Under the pieces are notes generated by a model. It was not told where the DNA came from and ran no database searches. It saw only the letters and a list, made by a program, of their open reading frames with translations. A DNA stretch of 64,000 nucleotides. Source: Alistipes sp. Lineage in GTDB: Bacteria; Bacteroidota; Bacteroidia; Bacteroidales; Rikenellaceae. This document shows, in pieces, positions 7,373-17,104 of this stretch. A program made the position numbers and the translations under genes. The stretch is taken from contig JAGBEH010000007.1 in the NCBI GenBank assembly GCA_017937125.1, positions 1-64,000 on the forward strand. The letters are read 5' to 3'. How positions within the stretch are numbered: position 1 is the first letter of the stretch; the number at the start of each line of letters is the position of its first letter.

Positions 7373-10153
7373 TTATTTGCGTTTTACTTCTACCTGTTCG
7401 TATCCCTCTACGATGTCTCCTACACGTATGTCGTTGAACGACTCGATGTTAAGACCGCAGTCCTGACCCGATACGACCTCCTTGACATCGTCCTTGAAAC
7501 GCTTGAGCGAGCCGAGCTTGCCCGTGTAGATGACGATACCGTCGCGGATTACGCGTATGGGAGTGTGCCGCGAGAGCTTGCCTTCGCGGACGATACATCC
7601 CGCAACCGTGCCGACTTTCGAAATCTTGAATATCTCCAGAACCTCGATCGAGCATACGATCTCCTCCTTCATCACGGGTTCGAGCATACCTTCGATAGCA
7701 TCCTTGATGTCGTTGATAGCGTCGTAGATTATCGAGTAGAGACGTATTTCGATCTCCTCCTGCTCGGCCAGCTTGCGCGCCGTCACTGACGGACGTACCT
7801 GGAAGCCGACGATAATGGCATTCGATGCGGCCGCCAGCAGGACGTCCGATTCGGAAATCTGGCCTACGGCAGCGTGAATGACATTGACCTGTACGGTCTC
7901 TTTCGAGAGCTTGATAAGCGAGCCCGACATAGCCTCTACCGAACCGTCTACATCGCCCTTGACGATGATGTTCAGCTCCTTGAACGAACCGATTGCTATG
8001 CGGCGGCCGATTTCGTCGAGCGTTACGTGCTTCTGGGTCATTATGCCCTGCATACGCTGCAACTGTTCGCGCTTGTTCGCGATTTCGCGTGCCGAGCGGT
8101 CGTCATCCATCACGTTGAACGTGTCGCCCGCCTGAGGCGCACCGTTCAGACCGAGCACCTGCACGGGGGTCGAGGGGCCTGCCGCTTCGACCTTCTTGCC
8201 GTTCTCGTCGAACATAGCCTTGACGCGGCCCGTGTTGGTTCCCGCCAGCAGCACGTCGCCTATGCGGAGCGTACCGCTCTGCACGAGTATCGTGGAGACA
8301 TAGCCGCGGCCCTTGTCGAGCGTCGATTCTATGACGGCACCCGTAGCTTTCTTGTTCGGGTTGGCCTTGAGGTCGAGCAGTTCGGCTTCGAGCAGCACCT
8401 TCTCGAGCAGCTTGTCGAGGTTGAGACCCTTCTTGGCCGAAATATCCTGACTCTGGTATTTACCTCCCCACTCTTCGACGAGGAAGTTCATATTCGCGAG
8501 CTGCTCCTTGATATGGTCGGGGTTGGCGTTCGGCTTGTCTATCTTGTTGATGGCGAATACCATCGGAACGCCTGCCGCCTGCGCGTGGTTGATAGCTTCG
8601 ATTGTCTGGGGCATCACGCTGTCGTCGGCCGCCACGATGATTATCGCGACGTCGGTAATCTTCGCACCGCGCGCACGCATAGCCGTGAAGGCCTCGTGAC
8701 CCGGCGTATCGAGGAACGTGATTTTCTGGCCGTTGAGTTCTACGCTGTATGCACCGATGTGCTGCGTGATACCTCCCGCCTCGCCTTCGGTCACGTTGGT
8801 CTTGCGGATGTTGTCGAGCAGCGATGTCTTACCGTGATCGACGTGTCCCATAACCGTGACGATAGGCGGACGCGGCAGCAGATCCTCTTCCGAATCCTCG
8901 TCGCTCTCTATCGCCTCCTGTATCTCTACCGAGACGAATTCGACCTTGAATCCGAACTCTTCGGCAACGACGGCCAAGGCTTCTGCGTCGAGACGCTGGT
9001 TGATGGAGACCATAAGTCCCAGATTCATACAGGCCGTGATGACCTGCGTTACGGGAACGTTCATCATCGTCGCCAATTCGCTGACGGTGACGAACTCCGT
9101 GACCTTGAGCGTCGAACGTTCCATTTCGGAGCGTTCCATCTCCTCGTTCATACGCTCGGCTACGGCTTCGCGCTTCTCCTTGCGGTATTTCGCACCCTTG
9201 CTCTTGGCGCCTTTAGACGTCAGACGCGCGAGGGTGTCCTTTATCTGCTTCGAAACCTCCTCGTCGCTCACTTCGGGGCGTATTACCGGTTTCGGAGCCT
9301 TGCTGTGCTTGTTCTTGCCCTTTTTATTGTCCTGCTGTGCCTGACGGTTGCGGTCGTTGCTGTTCTGATTGCCGCCGCCGTTCTTCGGGCGGTTGCCGTT
9401 GCCGCCTTGCACATTCGCTTTGCTGACATCCACCTTCTCCTTGTTCAGACGCTTGCGTTTGTGCTTGCCGCCGGGAACCATTCCCGAAACGTCCATAGTG
9501 CCGAGAATCTGCGGCCCTGCGAGCGTCGTCGTGGCGGGGCGGAATATGTTGTCCGCAGGCTTCGGCTCCTCCGTCTGTTGCGGTTCCTCTTTGACCGCGG
9601 GTTTCTCCTCCTTTGCCTCGGCAGCCGCCTGCATCGGTTCCTCCGCAACGGGTTCGGCCTTGGGTGCCTCCTTCACGGCAGGCGCGGCGGCCTCCGCAAC
9701 TTTCGGCTCTTCCTTCGACGGCTCGGCTTTCGGGCTTTCCGCCTTGATCTCCTCGGTTTTGGGAGCCTCCTCGTTTTTCTTGGCTGCGGGTTTGTCGAGA
9801 TTTATCTTGCCGAGAATCTTGGGCTGACGGATTTCGTCCCGCACGTTGATCACGCGGCTTTTGATTACCACCTCCTCCTCCTCTTCCGCATCGCGCTCGG
9901 GCTTCGTCTGTTCGATGGTTACCGTAGCCTGCTTTTGCGAAATCTTCTCGCGTATCGTGGCGCGTTCACTGCCGGAAGTGCGGTTTGCGCCGAACTCCTT
10001 TTCGAGAATAGCGTACATTTCGGGGGTAACCTGCGTATTCGGCGAACCGTCGGTCGCGACCCCTTTCTTCTGCAAATAGTCCACGATGGTGTTAAGTCCC
10101 ACCTTGAACTCCTTTGCGACCTGAATGAGTCTTATTTTTCTTTCATTGTCCAT
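7373..10153 (-). CDS. infB: Translation initiation factor IF-2
   Basis: 926 residues. The N-terminal IF2 domain ([21 protein letters not shown]) is followed by a long Lys/Glu/Ala/Pro linker (about 85-320), a second small N-terminal domain ([17 protein letters not shown]) and the GTPase core with GHVDHGKTS (about 434-442), DTPGHEAF and NKID, then the C-terminal beta-barrel domains. IF-2 delivers initiator tRNA to the 30S subunit. It is the third gene of rimP-nusA-infB, 33 bases after nusA, the standard bacterial arrangement. The linker is charged and low-complexity, as in other Bacteroidetes. Confidence 0.98.
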   Translation of the reverse strand: MDNERKIRLIQVAKEFKVGLNTIVDYLQKKGVATDGSPNTQVTPEMYAILEKEFGANRTSGSERATIREKISQKQATVTIEQTKPERDAEEEEEVVIKSRVINVRDEIRQPKILGKINLDKPAAKKNEEAPKTEEIKAESPKAEPSKEEPKVAEAAAPAVKEAPKAEPVAEEPMQAAAEAKEEKPAVKEEPQQTEEPKPADNIFRPATTTLAGPQILGTMDVSGMVPGGKHKRKRLNKEKVDVSKANVQGGNGNRPKNGGGNQNSNDRNRQAQQDNKKGKNKHSKAPKPVIRPEVSDEEVSKQIKDTLARLTSKGAKSKGAKYRKEKREAVAERMNEEMERSEMERSTLKVTEFVTVSELATMMNVPVTQVITACMNLGLMVSINQRLDAEALAVVAEEFGFKVEFVSVEIQEAIESDEDSEEDLLPRPPIVTVMGHVDHGKTSLLDNIRKTNVTEGEAGGITQHIGAYSVELNGQKITFLDTPGHEAFTAMRARGAKITDVAIIIVAADDSVMPQTIEAINHAQAAGVPMVFAINKIDKPNANPDHIKEQLANMNFLVEEWGGKYQSQDISAKKGLNLDKLLEKVLLEAELLDLKANPNKKATGAVIESTLDKGRGYVSTILVQSGTLRIGDVLLAGTNTGRVKAMFDENGKKVEAAGPSTPVQVLGLNGAPQAGDTFNVMDDDRSAREIANKREQLQRMQGIMTQKHVTLDEIGRRIAIGSFKELNIIVKGDVDGSVEAMSGSLIKLSKETVQVNVIHAAVGQISESDVLLAAASNAIIVGFQVRPSVTARKLAEQEEIEIRLYSIIYDAINDIKDAIEGMLEPVMKEEIVCSIEVLEIFKISKVGTVAGCIVREGKLSRHTPIRVIRDGIVIYTGKLGSLKRFKDDVKEVVSGQDCGLNIESFNDIRVGDIVEGYEQVEVKRK

Positions 10154-10186
10154 TATCGTCTCCCTTCTTTTTCCGATTTTACAAAT

Positions 10187-11419
10187 TTACTCCTCGAATT
10201 CGGCTTTGAGTATGGCCACCACCTTTTCGGCCTGCTCCATTTCGAGGTCGGCACGCGCCGCTATCTCCTCTACGGGCAGTTCGAGTACGCTCTTGGCCGT
10301 GTCGCATCCGACCGCCTTCAGGGCGTCGATTATCCAGCCCTCGATCTCGTCCGAGAACTCCGTCAGGGCGACATCCTCCTCTTCGATTTCGCGATAGACG
10401 TCTATGTCGTAACCGGTCAGCATTTTCGAGAGACGGATGTTCAGACCTCCCTTGCCTATCGCCAGCGATACCTGGTCGGGCTTGAGGTATACCGATGCGG
10501 TCTTGCGCTCCTCGTCGATGGTGATGGTCGATATTTTGGCGGGGTTGAGCGCACGCTGTATCATCAGCTGCGGATTTGCCGTGTAGTTGATGACGTCGAT
10601 ATTCTCGTTGCGCAGCTCCTTGACTATGGTGTAGATGCGCGAACCCTTCATTCCGACGCAGGCGCCTACGGGGTCGATGCGTTCGTCGTAGGACTCTACG
10701 GCCACCTTGGCTCTCTCGCCTGGGATGCGCGCAATGGTCTTGATAGTTATCAGGCCGTCGAATATCTCGGGAACCTCCTGCTCGAACAGACGTTCGAGGA
10801 ACTGGTTCGCCGTACGCGACAGAATGATGCGCGGCTGGTTGTTGTTCATCTCCACGCTCTTGACGATAGCCTTGATGGTATCGCCCTTGCGGTAGAAGTC
10901 GTTGGGTATCTGCTCCGCTTTGGGGAGGATGAGCTCGTTGTCCTCGTCATCGACGATGAGAACCTCCTTTTTCCAGACCTGATAGACTTCACCCGTGATT
11001 ATCTCTCCGACCTTCTCGGAATATTTCTCGTAAATATTCGCCTTTTCGAGGTCGATGATGCGCGAGGCGAGGTTCTGACGGAGCGAGAGCACCGCACGGC
11101 GCCCGAACGATTCGAACCCTATGGCATCCGTGTACTCGTCGCCGACCTCGTACGAAGAGTCGAGCTTTTTGACCTCCGAGAGGGAGATCTGCGAAACCTC
11201 GTCCTCGAAATCCTCGTCCGCCACGACCTGGCGCGTACGCCATATTTCGAGGTCTCCCTTTTCGGGGTTGATGATGACGTCGAAGTTTTCGTCCGTGCCG
11301 TATTGTTTCTGCAAAGCGTGGCGGAAAACGTCTTCAAGAACGCCGATCATCGTGCTTTTGTCGATATTCTTCAACTCCTTGAACTCGGCGAAATTGCTGA
11401 TAAGATTGAGATTGTTCAT
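10187..11419 (-). CDS. nusA: Transcription termination/antitermination factor NusA
   Basis: 410 residues: an N-terminal RNA-polymerase-binding domain (to about 130), an S1 domain, then KH1 and KH2 (PVGACVGMKGSRI and LAIGKGGLNIRL are KH signature loops), and a short acidic C-terminal HhH-like tail (DALKAVGCDTAKSVLELPVEEIA). It modulates pausing, termination and antitermination. The gene lies 33 bases downstream of rimP and upstream of infB in one operon. Confidence 0.97.
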   Translation of the reverse strand: MNNLNLISNFAEFKELKNIDKSTMIGVLEDVFRHALQKQYGTDENFDVIINPEKGDLEIWRTRQVVADEDFEDEVSQISLSEVKKLDSSYEVGDEYTDAIGFESFGRRAVLSLRQNLASRIIDLEKANIYEKYSEKVGEIITGEVYQVWKKEVLIVDDEDNELILPKAEQIPNDFYRKGDTIKAIVKSVEMNNNQPRIILSRTANQFLERLFEQEVPEIFDGLITIKTIARIPGERAKVAVESYDERIDPVGACVGMKGSRIYTIVKELRNENIDVINYTANPQLMIQRALNPAKISTITIDEERKTASVYLKPDQVSLAIGKGGLNIRLSKMLTGYDIDVYREIEEEDVALTEFSDEIEGWIIDALKAVGCDTAKSVLELPVEEIAARADLEMEQAEKVVAILKAEFEE

Positions 11420-11452
11420 TTGTGCTTTATATTTTTAATTTTCGAATTTGTC

Positions 11453-11920
11453 CTATTTGAAATCGAGATACTCTTTGGTGTATTTTATCTCGTCGTAACC
11501 GAATGTCTTCACCACGTGCTGCAATTCCTTGCGCTTTTTGCCTTCGACTGAGACTTTCTCATCGTAAGAGAGGGTTACGGAATTTTCGTCGGCGGCATCG
11601 AGTACGGCAAGCAGCTTCACGCCGTTGCGGAGCAACACCTCCACGGGACTCCCGATGAGCTTGGCATATTGGCGCAGCACTTTCAGCTCCGAGCCTATGC
11701 CTGCCGAGGCCACCGTAAGCGAGAAATCCTCCTCGTCGCGGTCGAATGCGGCTTCTATCGTGCGGCTCAACTCCACGCAGGCATCTATCGATACCGACGT
11801 GTCGCTGTCGATGAGCAGCTCCACTTCGTTCGCGGGCGAGCAGGTGCACTCGACGACGAAAAGGTCGGTGCCTTTCATCGCCTCCTCTGCTATGTTCGTA
11901 ATCTTCTTGCAATCAATCAT
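11453..11920 (-). CDS. rimP: Ribosome maturation factor RimP
   Basis: 155 residues with the RimP layout: an N-terminal alpha/beta domain containing VELLIDSDTSVSIDACVELSR and the conserved DFSLTVASAGIGSEL, then a small C-terminal SH3-like domain (VEVLLRNGVKLLAVL). RimP assists late maturation of the 30S subunit. It is the first gene of the operon. The leader between promoter and start contains a GC-rich hairpin at 11963-11987. Confidence 0.93.
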   Translation of the reverse strand: MIDCKKITNIAEEAMKGTDLFVVECTCSPANEVELLIDSDTSVSIDACVELSRTIEAAFDRDEEDFSLTVASAGIGSELKVLRQYAKLIGSPVEVLLRNGVKLLAVLDAADENSVTLSYDEKVSVEGKKRKELQHVVKTFGYDEIKYTKEYLDFK

Positions 11921-11962
11921 ATTCGGATGAGTAAAAAATATTCGGTCGCGATAAACTACGAA

Positions 11963-11987
11963 ATAAGGGGACTGCCCGTCCCCTTAT
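11963..11987 (-). promoter_or_regulatory. Hairpin in the rimP leader
   Basis: A perfect 10-bp inverted repeat (11963-11972 with 11978-11987) lies between the promoter and the rimP start, about 40 bases before the ATG. There is no T run after it on the minus strand, so it is not a plain terminator. It could be a protein-binding or RNA-stability element. Confidence 0.45.
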
Positions 11988-12003
11988 CTCCTCTTTTCGA
12001 ATG

Positions 12004-12034
12004 CAAATATACGAAAATTTTCTTCGATACCAAA
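12004..12034 (-). promoter_or_regulatory. Bacteroidetes-type promoter for rimP-nusA-infB
   Basis: On the minus strand TTTG (12031-12034) and TATATTTG (12004-12011, matching TAnnTTTG) are separated by exactly 19 bp. This is the Bacteroidetes primary sigma consensus. It is placed to start transcription about 75 bases upstream of rimP. Confidence 0.8.
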
Positions 12035-12060
12035 TATTTAAGATAAATTAAGATAAATAA

Positions 12061-12360
12061 ATGGCCCTCGTATGCATTTTCGCGAAACCGCCCGACCGTT
12101 TGCCTTGCGGTGTTGTCGTTCGCCTGCGATGCCGACGTTCATTTGCCGCCCGCCGTTCGCTTTGCGGTGCTGCCGTTCACTTGCCGCCCGCCGTTCGCTT
12201 GTTGCTCGCCGTTTGACCGTTCGCCTGTTGTTCGCCGTTTGTCGCTCGCCGTGCTGTTTCCTGTTTTGCGGCGTCGCTGTTTGCCTGCGGCCTGCCGCCC
12301 GTCCTGCGGACATTCCGCAATCGCGTTTGGCCGTGCGGGCGTACGCTGGTCCAGTTGTCC
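12061..12360. repeat. Degenerate CGTTCGC/TTGCCG-type repeat region between lpxA and rimP
   Basis: About 300 bases made of imperfect short units built from CCGTTCGC, TTGCCG and TCGCCGTTTG. One 20-base unit is exact in two copies, at 12143-12162 and 12181-12200. Open frames through it on both strands are Arg/Cys-rich and low-complexity, so I do not call a gene. It lies downstream of lpxA and upstream of the rimP promoter. Confidence 0.65.
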
Positions 12361-12363
12361 GTG

Positions 12364-13149
12364 TCAGCGCGAGCTGCCGTACGGCTTGCATACGCCGCGT
12401 TTGGACGAGCGTATGAAGTTTATCAGATAGTCGCGTTCGGGTGATTGCGGCAGCTCCTGCTCCGCCTTTTCGCACGCGCTCAGATAGTTCAGGTCGCTTT
12501 GGAACAGGATGCGGCAGGTGTCGTGAATCGCCGTTATCTGCTCGGGGGTGAACCCGCGGCGGCTGAGCCCTATCTTGTTGATGCCCGCATAGCGCGACCC
12601 CTCATTGCTGACGATGATGTACGGCGGAATGTCCTGCCCCACCAAAGCGCCGCCCTGCAACATCGCGTGGTCGCCGATATGCACCCACTGGTGCACGGCG
12701 ACGTGGCCGCCGATCACTACCCAGTCGCCGACCTCGACCTCGCCTGCGAGCGATACGCGGTTGGCTATTACGCAACGGTTGCCCACTACGTCGTCGTGCG
12801 CTATGTGTACGTAAGCCATCAGCAGGTTGTTGCTGCCTACGACCGTCTTGCCTCGCGAGGCCGTTCCGCGCGAGATCGTCACGTACTCGCGGATGTCGTT
12901 GTAGTCGCCGATTTCGGCCGTCGTTACTTCACCTGCGAACTTGAGGTCCTGCGGCAGGCAGGCTATCGATGCCGCCGTATGTATCCTGTTGCCTTTGCCG
13001 ATGCGTGCGCCGTCGTGGATCACCGCACCGGGACCTATCCAACAGTCATCGCCGATAACTACGTCGCCCGCGATGTATGCGAACGGCTCGACGGTTACGT
13101 TATTCCCCAATTTCGCATCGGGGTGTATGTATGCCAAATTGCTTATCAT
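12364..13149 (-). CDS. lpxA: Acyl-ACP--UDP-N-acetylglucosamine O-acyltransferase LpxA
   Basis: 261 residues, the normal length. It has repeated hexapeptides of a left-handed beta-helix (IHPDAKLGNNVTVEP onward), the catalytic histidine in HIAHDD (His118) and a helical C-terminal domain after GLSRRGFTPEQI. It transfers a 3-hydroxyacyl chain to UDP-GlcNAc, the first step of lipid A synthesis in the cytoplasm. It starts 12 bases after the lpxC/fabZ stop, so the two are one operon. Confidence 0.97.
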   Translation of the reverse strand: MISNLAYIHPDAKLGNNVTVEPFAYIAGDVVIGDDCWIGPGAVIHDGARIGKGNRIHTAASIACLPQDLKFAGEVTTAEIGDYNDIREYVTISRGTASRGKTVVGSNNLLMAYVHIAHDDVVGNRCVIANRVSLAGEVEVGDWVVIGGHVAVHQWVHIGDHAMLQGGALVGQDIPPYIIVSNEGSRYAGINKIGLSRRGFTPEQITAIHDTCRILFQSDLNYLSACEKAEQELPQSPERDYLINFIRSSKRGVCKPYGSSR

Positions 13150-13161
13150 AATATGGTCGGG

Positions 13162-14550
13162 TTATTGGTTTTTCACGATTTGCGCCATCATCGTGGCTTC
13201 GCAGACGAGTTTGTCGCCGACGAACGCCTTGCCGGATGCGATTGCCAGACCGCGGCGTATAGGTTCTGATATGTGTATCTCGAACTGGAGCGTATCGCCC
13301 GGGACCACCTTGTGCTTGAAACGTACGTTGTCTATGCGCAGAAAATATGTCGAGTAGTTTTGGGGGTCGGGCACGGTGTTGAGTACGAGTATGCCGCTGC
13401 ACTGCGCCATAGCCTCTACTATCAGCACGCCCGGCATTACGGGTTCTTTCGGGAAATGTCCCTGGAAGAACGGCTCGTTCATCGTGACGTTCTTGATTCC
13501 GGCGACCGACTCCTCGTCCAGATGGAATATGCGGTCTACGAGCAGGAACGGGAAGCGGTGGGGCAGCATATTGCGTATGCCGTTGATGTCGTACAGCGGG
13601 GCTTTGCGGCAATCGTATTTGAATCGCGGTTTTTCGCCTTCGCTGCGAAGCGTGTGGTGCACCTGCTTCATAAATTCCGTGTTGGCGAAATGCCCGGGGC
13701 GCGTAGCCCATACGCGTCCCTTGATGCGGCGCCCGAGCAGCGCGAAGTCGCCGAGCAGGTCGAGCAGCTTGTGGCGTGCAAGCTCGTTGTTGGCGCGCAG
13801 TTCCAGATTGTTGAGGTAGCCGCCCGTAATCTTGATGTCCTGCTTGTTGAATACCTTCTTGAGGTGCTCTAACTGCTCGTCCGATACGGGGTTCTCGACC
13901 ACGACGATGGCGTTGTCCAAATCGCCGCCCTTGATGAGGTTCATCTTGAAGAGCGGTTCGAGCTCGTGCAGGAAGACGAACGTGCGGCAGGGCGCTATCT
14001 TCTCGGCATAGTCGTCGCCGGGGTTGAAGGTGGCATATTGGTTTCCGATGACTTTCGAATTGTAGTCCACGTGGACGGATACCGAGAATATGTCGTCGGG
14101 GTAAAGCACTATCGCCACGCCCTTCTCGGGAATCGTATAGACCATTTTCTCGGTTACCTGATAGTATTCGCGCTCGGCGTCCTGCTCTTCGAGTCCGGTT
14201 GCGATTACGGCTGCGGCGTATTCGCGTGCCGAACCGTCCATAATCGGGGTTTCGGGTGCGTCGATGTCTATTGTCGCGTTATCCACTCCCATTGTCCAGA
14301 GAGCCGACATAATGTGTTCTATGGTGCTGACTTTCGCTTCGCCTTTTGCGATCGTGGTGCCGCGCGACGTATCGACGACATACTCGCTGAGGGCGGGAAC
14401 CGTAGGCTGTCCTTCCAGATCGATGCGGCGGAAAACTATGCCGTTGCCCGGTGCTGCGGGATTGACGGTCATCGTTATGCTCAGACCGGTGTGGAGCCCT
14501 TTTCCGGTGAAAGCTATCGGTTTTTTTAATGTGTGTTGTTTTGATGACAT
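13162..14550 (-). CDS. lpxC/fabZ: Bifunctional LpxC deacetylase / FabZ dehydratase fusion
   Basis: 462 residues combining two enzymes. The N-terminal part (about 1-305) is LpxC, with zinc ligands in STIEHIMSA and in HKLLDLLGD; it deacetylates UDP-3-O-acyl-GlcNAc, the committed step of lipid A synthesis. The C-terminal part is FabZ, with [14 protein letters not shown] and the catalytic [19 protein letters not shown]; it dehydrates 3-hydroxyacyl-ACP. The fusion is known in Bacteroidetes and links lipid A and fatty acid flux. It is followed by lpxA. Confidence 0.97.
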   Translation of the reverse strand: MSSKQHTLKKPIAFTGKGLHTGLSITMTVNPAAPGNGIVFRRIDLEGQPTVPALSEYVVDTSRGTTIAKGEAKVSTIEHIMSALWTMGVDNATIDIDAPETPIMDGSAREYAAAVIATGLEEQDAEREYYQVTEKMVYTIPEKGVAIVLYPDDIFSVSVHVDYNSKVIGNQYATFNPGDDYAEKIAPCRTFVFLHELEPLFKMNLIKGGDLDNAIVVVENPVSDEQLEHLKKVFNKQDIKITGGYLNNLELRANNELARHKLLDLLGDFALLGRRIKGRVWATRPGHFANTEFMKQVHHTLRSEGEKPRFKYDCRKAPLYDINGIRNMLPHRFPFLLVDRIFHLDEESVAGIKNVTMNEPFFQGHFPKEPVMPGVLIVEAMAQCSGILVLNTVPDPQNYSTYFLRIDNVRFKHKVVPGDTLQFEIHISEPIRRGLAIASGKAFVGDKLVCEATMMAQIVKNQ

Positions 14551-14595
14551 AATCTCGTTATGTTAAAATTTGCTCGTAAAGATAGGCATTTTTTG

Positions 14596-15471
14596 ATGAA
14601 AAGTAGTATTTTTGCTCGAGAAAAGAGACTGACGGTGGCACGACGCGATTCAGACGACATATCGGAAAATAAAAACGGCGGGTCGGGCGAACGCCCCGCC
14701 GTAAAACAGCGGTTGCGGCTGCCGTTCGACGGGCGGCGCGACGATCCCGGCGCGTGGGCCTACGACCATCGTGCGGGGTTGGCCGTTACGCTTATCGTCT
14801 ATCTGCTCGTGGGCATATCTTTCGTTGCGGGCAAGATAGTCGTCGGACGCAAGCCGTCGCAGACCACTATGCTCGTCGATTTGCAGTCGCTCGAGCGTCT
14901 GGAGCAGGAGCGCGAACGTCTCGAGCGCGAGGTGCGGGAGCGTCAGCTCGAGCGGAATACCGATTGGCGGAGTATCCGCAATGCGGTTTCCAACGAGAAT
15001 GCGCTGAATGAAAAGCTCGTCGATGACCGCGGCACCAACACCGCACAGCTTAACGAGTCTGCGGACGATGTGGAGCGCAGGATGCGCGCCAACAGGAGCG
15101 CCTACGAGAAAGGGCTTGCCGAGGCGCGTGCGGCCGGCGAACGCACCGATAAGGATAAGGACAAGGGCGAACGTGCTGAGTCGGCAAGGCTGAAAGGCCG
15201 CGTCACGGTTTCCTATTCGCTGAATAACCCTCTGCGCCATCACCGCCATCTCGACAAACCCGCGTATAAGTGCGAGGGCGGCGGCGAGGTCGTCGTCAAT
15301 ATCGTAGTGAACAGGCTCGGTGAGGTTGTCGGGGCGAGCGTGGCGTCGGGCGGCGATGCGTGTATGCGGGAAACGGCGTTGCGGTCGGCGCGGGCGTCGG
15401 TGTTCAATGCCGACGACTCGGCACCCGCACGACAGTCCGGAACCATTACCTATGTGTTCATTCCGCAGTAG
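14596..15471 (+). CDS. Single-pass inner-membrane protein with TonB-like C-terminal domain
   Basis: About 291 residues from ATG 14596. It has a cytoplasmic basic N-terminus, one membrane helix (GLAVTLIVYLLVGISFVAG), a charged coiled-coil periplasmic stretch rich in Glu and Arg, and a C-terminal TonB-like fold (GGEVVVNIVVNRLGEVVGA, then GTITYVFIPQ). TonB-type proteins pass inner-membrane energy to outer-membrane receptors; no ExbBD genes are near. A TATTTTTG at 14607-14614 would put the transcript start near 14620, making GTG 14635 a better start; ATG 14560 is also open. The gene is divergent from lpxC. Confidence 0.78.
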   Translation: MKSSIFAREKRLTVARRDSDDISENKNGGSGERPAVKQRLRLPFDGRRDDPGAWAYDHRAGLAVTLIVYLLVGISFVAGKIVVGRKPSQTTMLVDLQSLERLEQERERLEREVRERQLERNTDWRSIRNAVSNENALNEKLVDDRGTNTAQLNESADDVERRMRANRSAYEKGLAEARAAGERTDKDKDKGERAESARLKGRVTVSYSLNNPLRHHRHLDKPAYKCEGGGEVVVNIVVNRLGEVVGASVASGGDACMRETALRSARASVFNADDSAPARQSGTITYVFIPQ

Positions 15472-15598
15472 CGGCGGGCGCTTTTCCCGATGCGGAAAGG
15501 CACCGTTTTCGCATATGTCGGTGCGAATATCGTGCGGCGGGACGGCCGTCTGCGGCAATCGGAATATTTAACGGAGATTTTATCGGGGGAATTGAATT

Positions 15599-17086
15599 AT
15601 GGCGGAAAGTGAAAATTTTTTGTTGGTCGGGGCCGTGCTGCTCATCATAGCCGTATTGGCTGGTAAGGCTGCATATCGTCTCGGTGCTCCCGCGCTGTTG
15701 CTGTTTCTCGGCGTCGGGATGCTGTTCGGATATAATTTCATATCGTTCGACTCTGCCGATCTGACGCAGTTCATCGGGATGATAGCGCTGTGCATCATCC
15801 TGTTTTCGGGAGGTATGGATACCAAGTTTACCGAGATACGTCCCGTTATCGCCCCCGGGGTGGTGCTTGCGACGGCAGGCGTTATGATGACGGCATTCAT
15901 AGTTGGCGGGTTCGTCTATCTGGTCTCTCCGCTGCTGGGACTCGCGATTCCGTTCCCGCTGGCGCTGCTGCTGGCTGCTACGATGTCCTCGACCGACTCC
16001 GCATCGGTGTTCTCCATCCTGCGTACCAAAAAGCAGGGGCTGCGCGAGAACTTGCGCCCGCTGCTCGAACTGGAGAGCGGCAGCAACGACCCGATGGCCT
16101 ACATACTTACGGTCCTGCTGGTCGGCATCTTGTCGGAGGGCAATTCGGAGCTGTCCGTAGGGGCGAGCATAGGGCTGTTCTTCGTGCAGATGATCGTCGG
16201 CGCCTTGCTGGGCTACGGCTTCGGCCGCGGCACCGTCTGGACGATAAACCGCATAGGCATCAATAACCCGTCGCTGTATTCCGTACTTCTGCTGGCCGCC
16301 GTGTTCCTGACCTTCTCGTTCACGTCGCTCGTCCAGGGCAACGGCTATTTGGCCGTATATATCGCCGGACTCGTGGTCGGCAACCACAAACTCGTGCACA
16401 AGCGCACGCTTACGACATTCTTCGACAGTTTCACGTGGCTTTTCCAGATAATAATGTTCCTTACGCTCGGGCTTCTCGTCAATCTTAACGAGCTGTTCGA
16501 CTATCACGTGGTCGTACTCGGTTGTATGGTCGGTGCATTTATGATATTGATCGCACGCCCCGTGTCGGTTTTCATATGCCTTGCTCCGTTCCGCAAGTTC
16601 TCGCTCAAGGCGCGCACCTATGTCGCATGGGTCGGGCTGCGCGGCGCCGTGCCGATAATATTCGCCACCTATCCCGTCGTGGCCGGCATCGACGGTGCGG
16701 ATTTGTTGTTCGACATCGTATTCTTCGTCACGATTATCTCGCTCGTCGTGCAGGGAACGACCGTCAGCGGTATGGCCAACCTGCTGGGACTGGCTTACGA
16801 GGAGCGCGAGACATCGTTCGGAGACGCCTTGCAGGACAGAATGAAATCGGCGTTTACCGAGGTCGAGGTGAACGATGCTATGCTCGGCGGCGGCAGCCGT
16901 CTGAGCGACATATCCCTGCCCGACAATACTTTGGTCGTGATGGTCTGCCGCGACGGCGATTATTTCGTGCCGCGCGGAAATGCGGAGCTGGTTGCGGGGG
17001 ACAAACTGCTGGTGCTCTCCGACCGCAACGAAGAGTTGCAGACGCAGTACAAGGAGTTCGGCATCGACGAGGTTATGAACTTCTGA
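15599..17086 (+). CDS. K+/H+ (or Na+/H+) antiporter, NhaP2/CPA1-type with RCK_C tail
   Basis: 495 residues. About 12-13 hydrophobic segments include the conserved STDSASVFSIL and LESGSNDPMAYIL motifs of the CPA family, whose acidic residue carries ion and proton exchange. A cytoplasmic C-terminal domain (from about 410; SLPDNTLVVMVCRDGDYFVPRG and LVAGDKLLVLSD) is a TrkA_C/RCK_C domain. It exports K+ or Na+ in exchange for H+. It converges with cdaA, 18 bases apart; RCK_C domains of potassium antiporters are known c-di-AMP receptors, so the pairing may be functional. Ion specificity is not decided by sequence. Confidence 0.9.
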   Translation: MAESENFLLVGAVLLIIAVLAGKAAYRLGAPALLLFLGVGMLFGYNFISFDSADLTQFIGMIALCIILFSGGMDTKFTEIRPVIAPGVVLATAGVMMTAFIVGGFVYLVSPLLGLAIPFPLALLLAATMSSTDSASVFSILRTKKQGLRENLRPLLELESGSNDPMAYILTVLLVGILSEGNSELSVGASIGLFFVQMIVGALLGYGFGRGTVWTINRIGINNPSLYSVLLLAAVFLTFSFTSLVQGNGYLAVYIAGLVVGNHKLVHKRTLTTFFDSFTWLFQIIMFLTLGLLVNLNELFDYHVVVLGCMVGAFMILIARPVSVFICLAPFRKFSLKARTYVAWVGLRGAVPIIFATYPVVAGIDGADLLFDIVFFVTIISLVVQGTTVSGMANLLGLAYEERETSFGDALQDRMKSAFTEVEVNDAMLGGGSRLSDISLPDNTLVVMVCRDGDYFVPRGNAELVAGDKLLVLSDRNEELQTQYKEFGIDEVMNF

Positions 17087-17104
17087 TTGCGGCTTGCGGG
17101 ACCG

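Noticed and set aside
7874-11551. A very long open frame opposite infB and nusA
   Set aside because: It is antisense to two unmistakable housekeeping genes and its translation shows no family, only the complement of their codon bias.
12038-12475. A 145-residue Arg-rich frame over the repeat block on the minus strand
   Set aside because: Its translation is low-complexity repeated from the DNA repeat units (ERQHRKANG twice), and it overlaps the 3' end of lpxA.
14650-15558. A 302-residue frame opposite the TonB-like gene
   Set aside because: The plus strand has a membrane helix and a TonB-like C-terminus; the minus frame has none.
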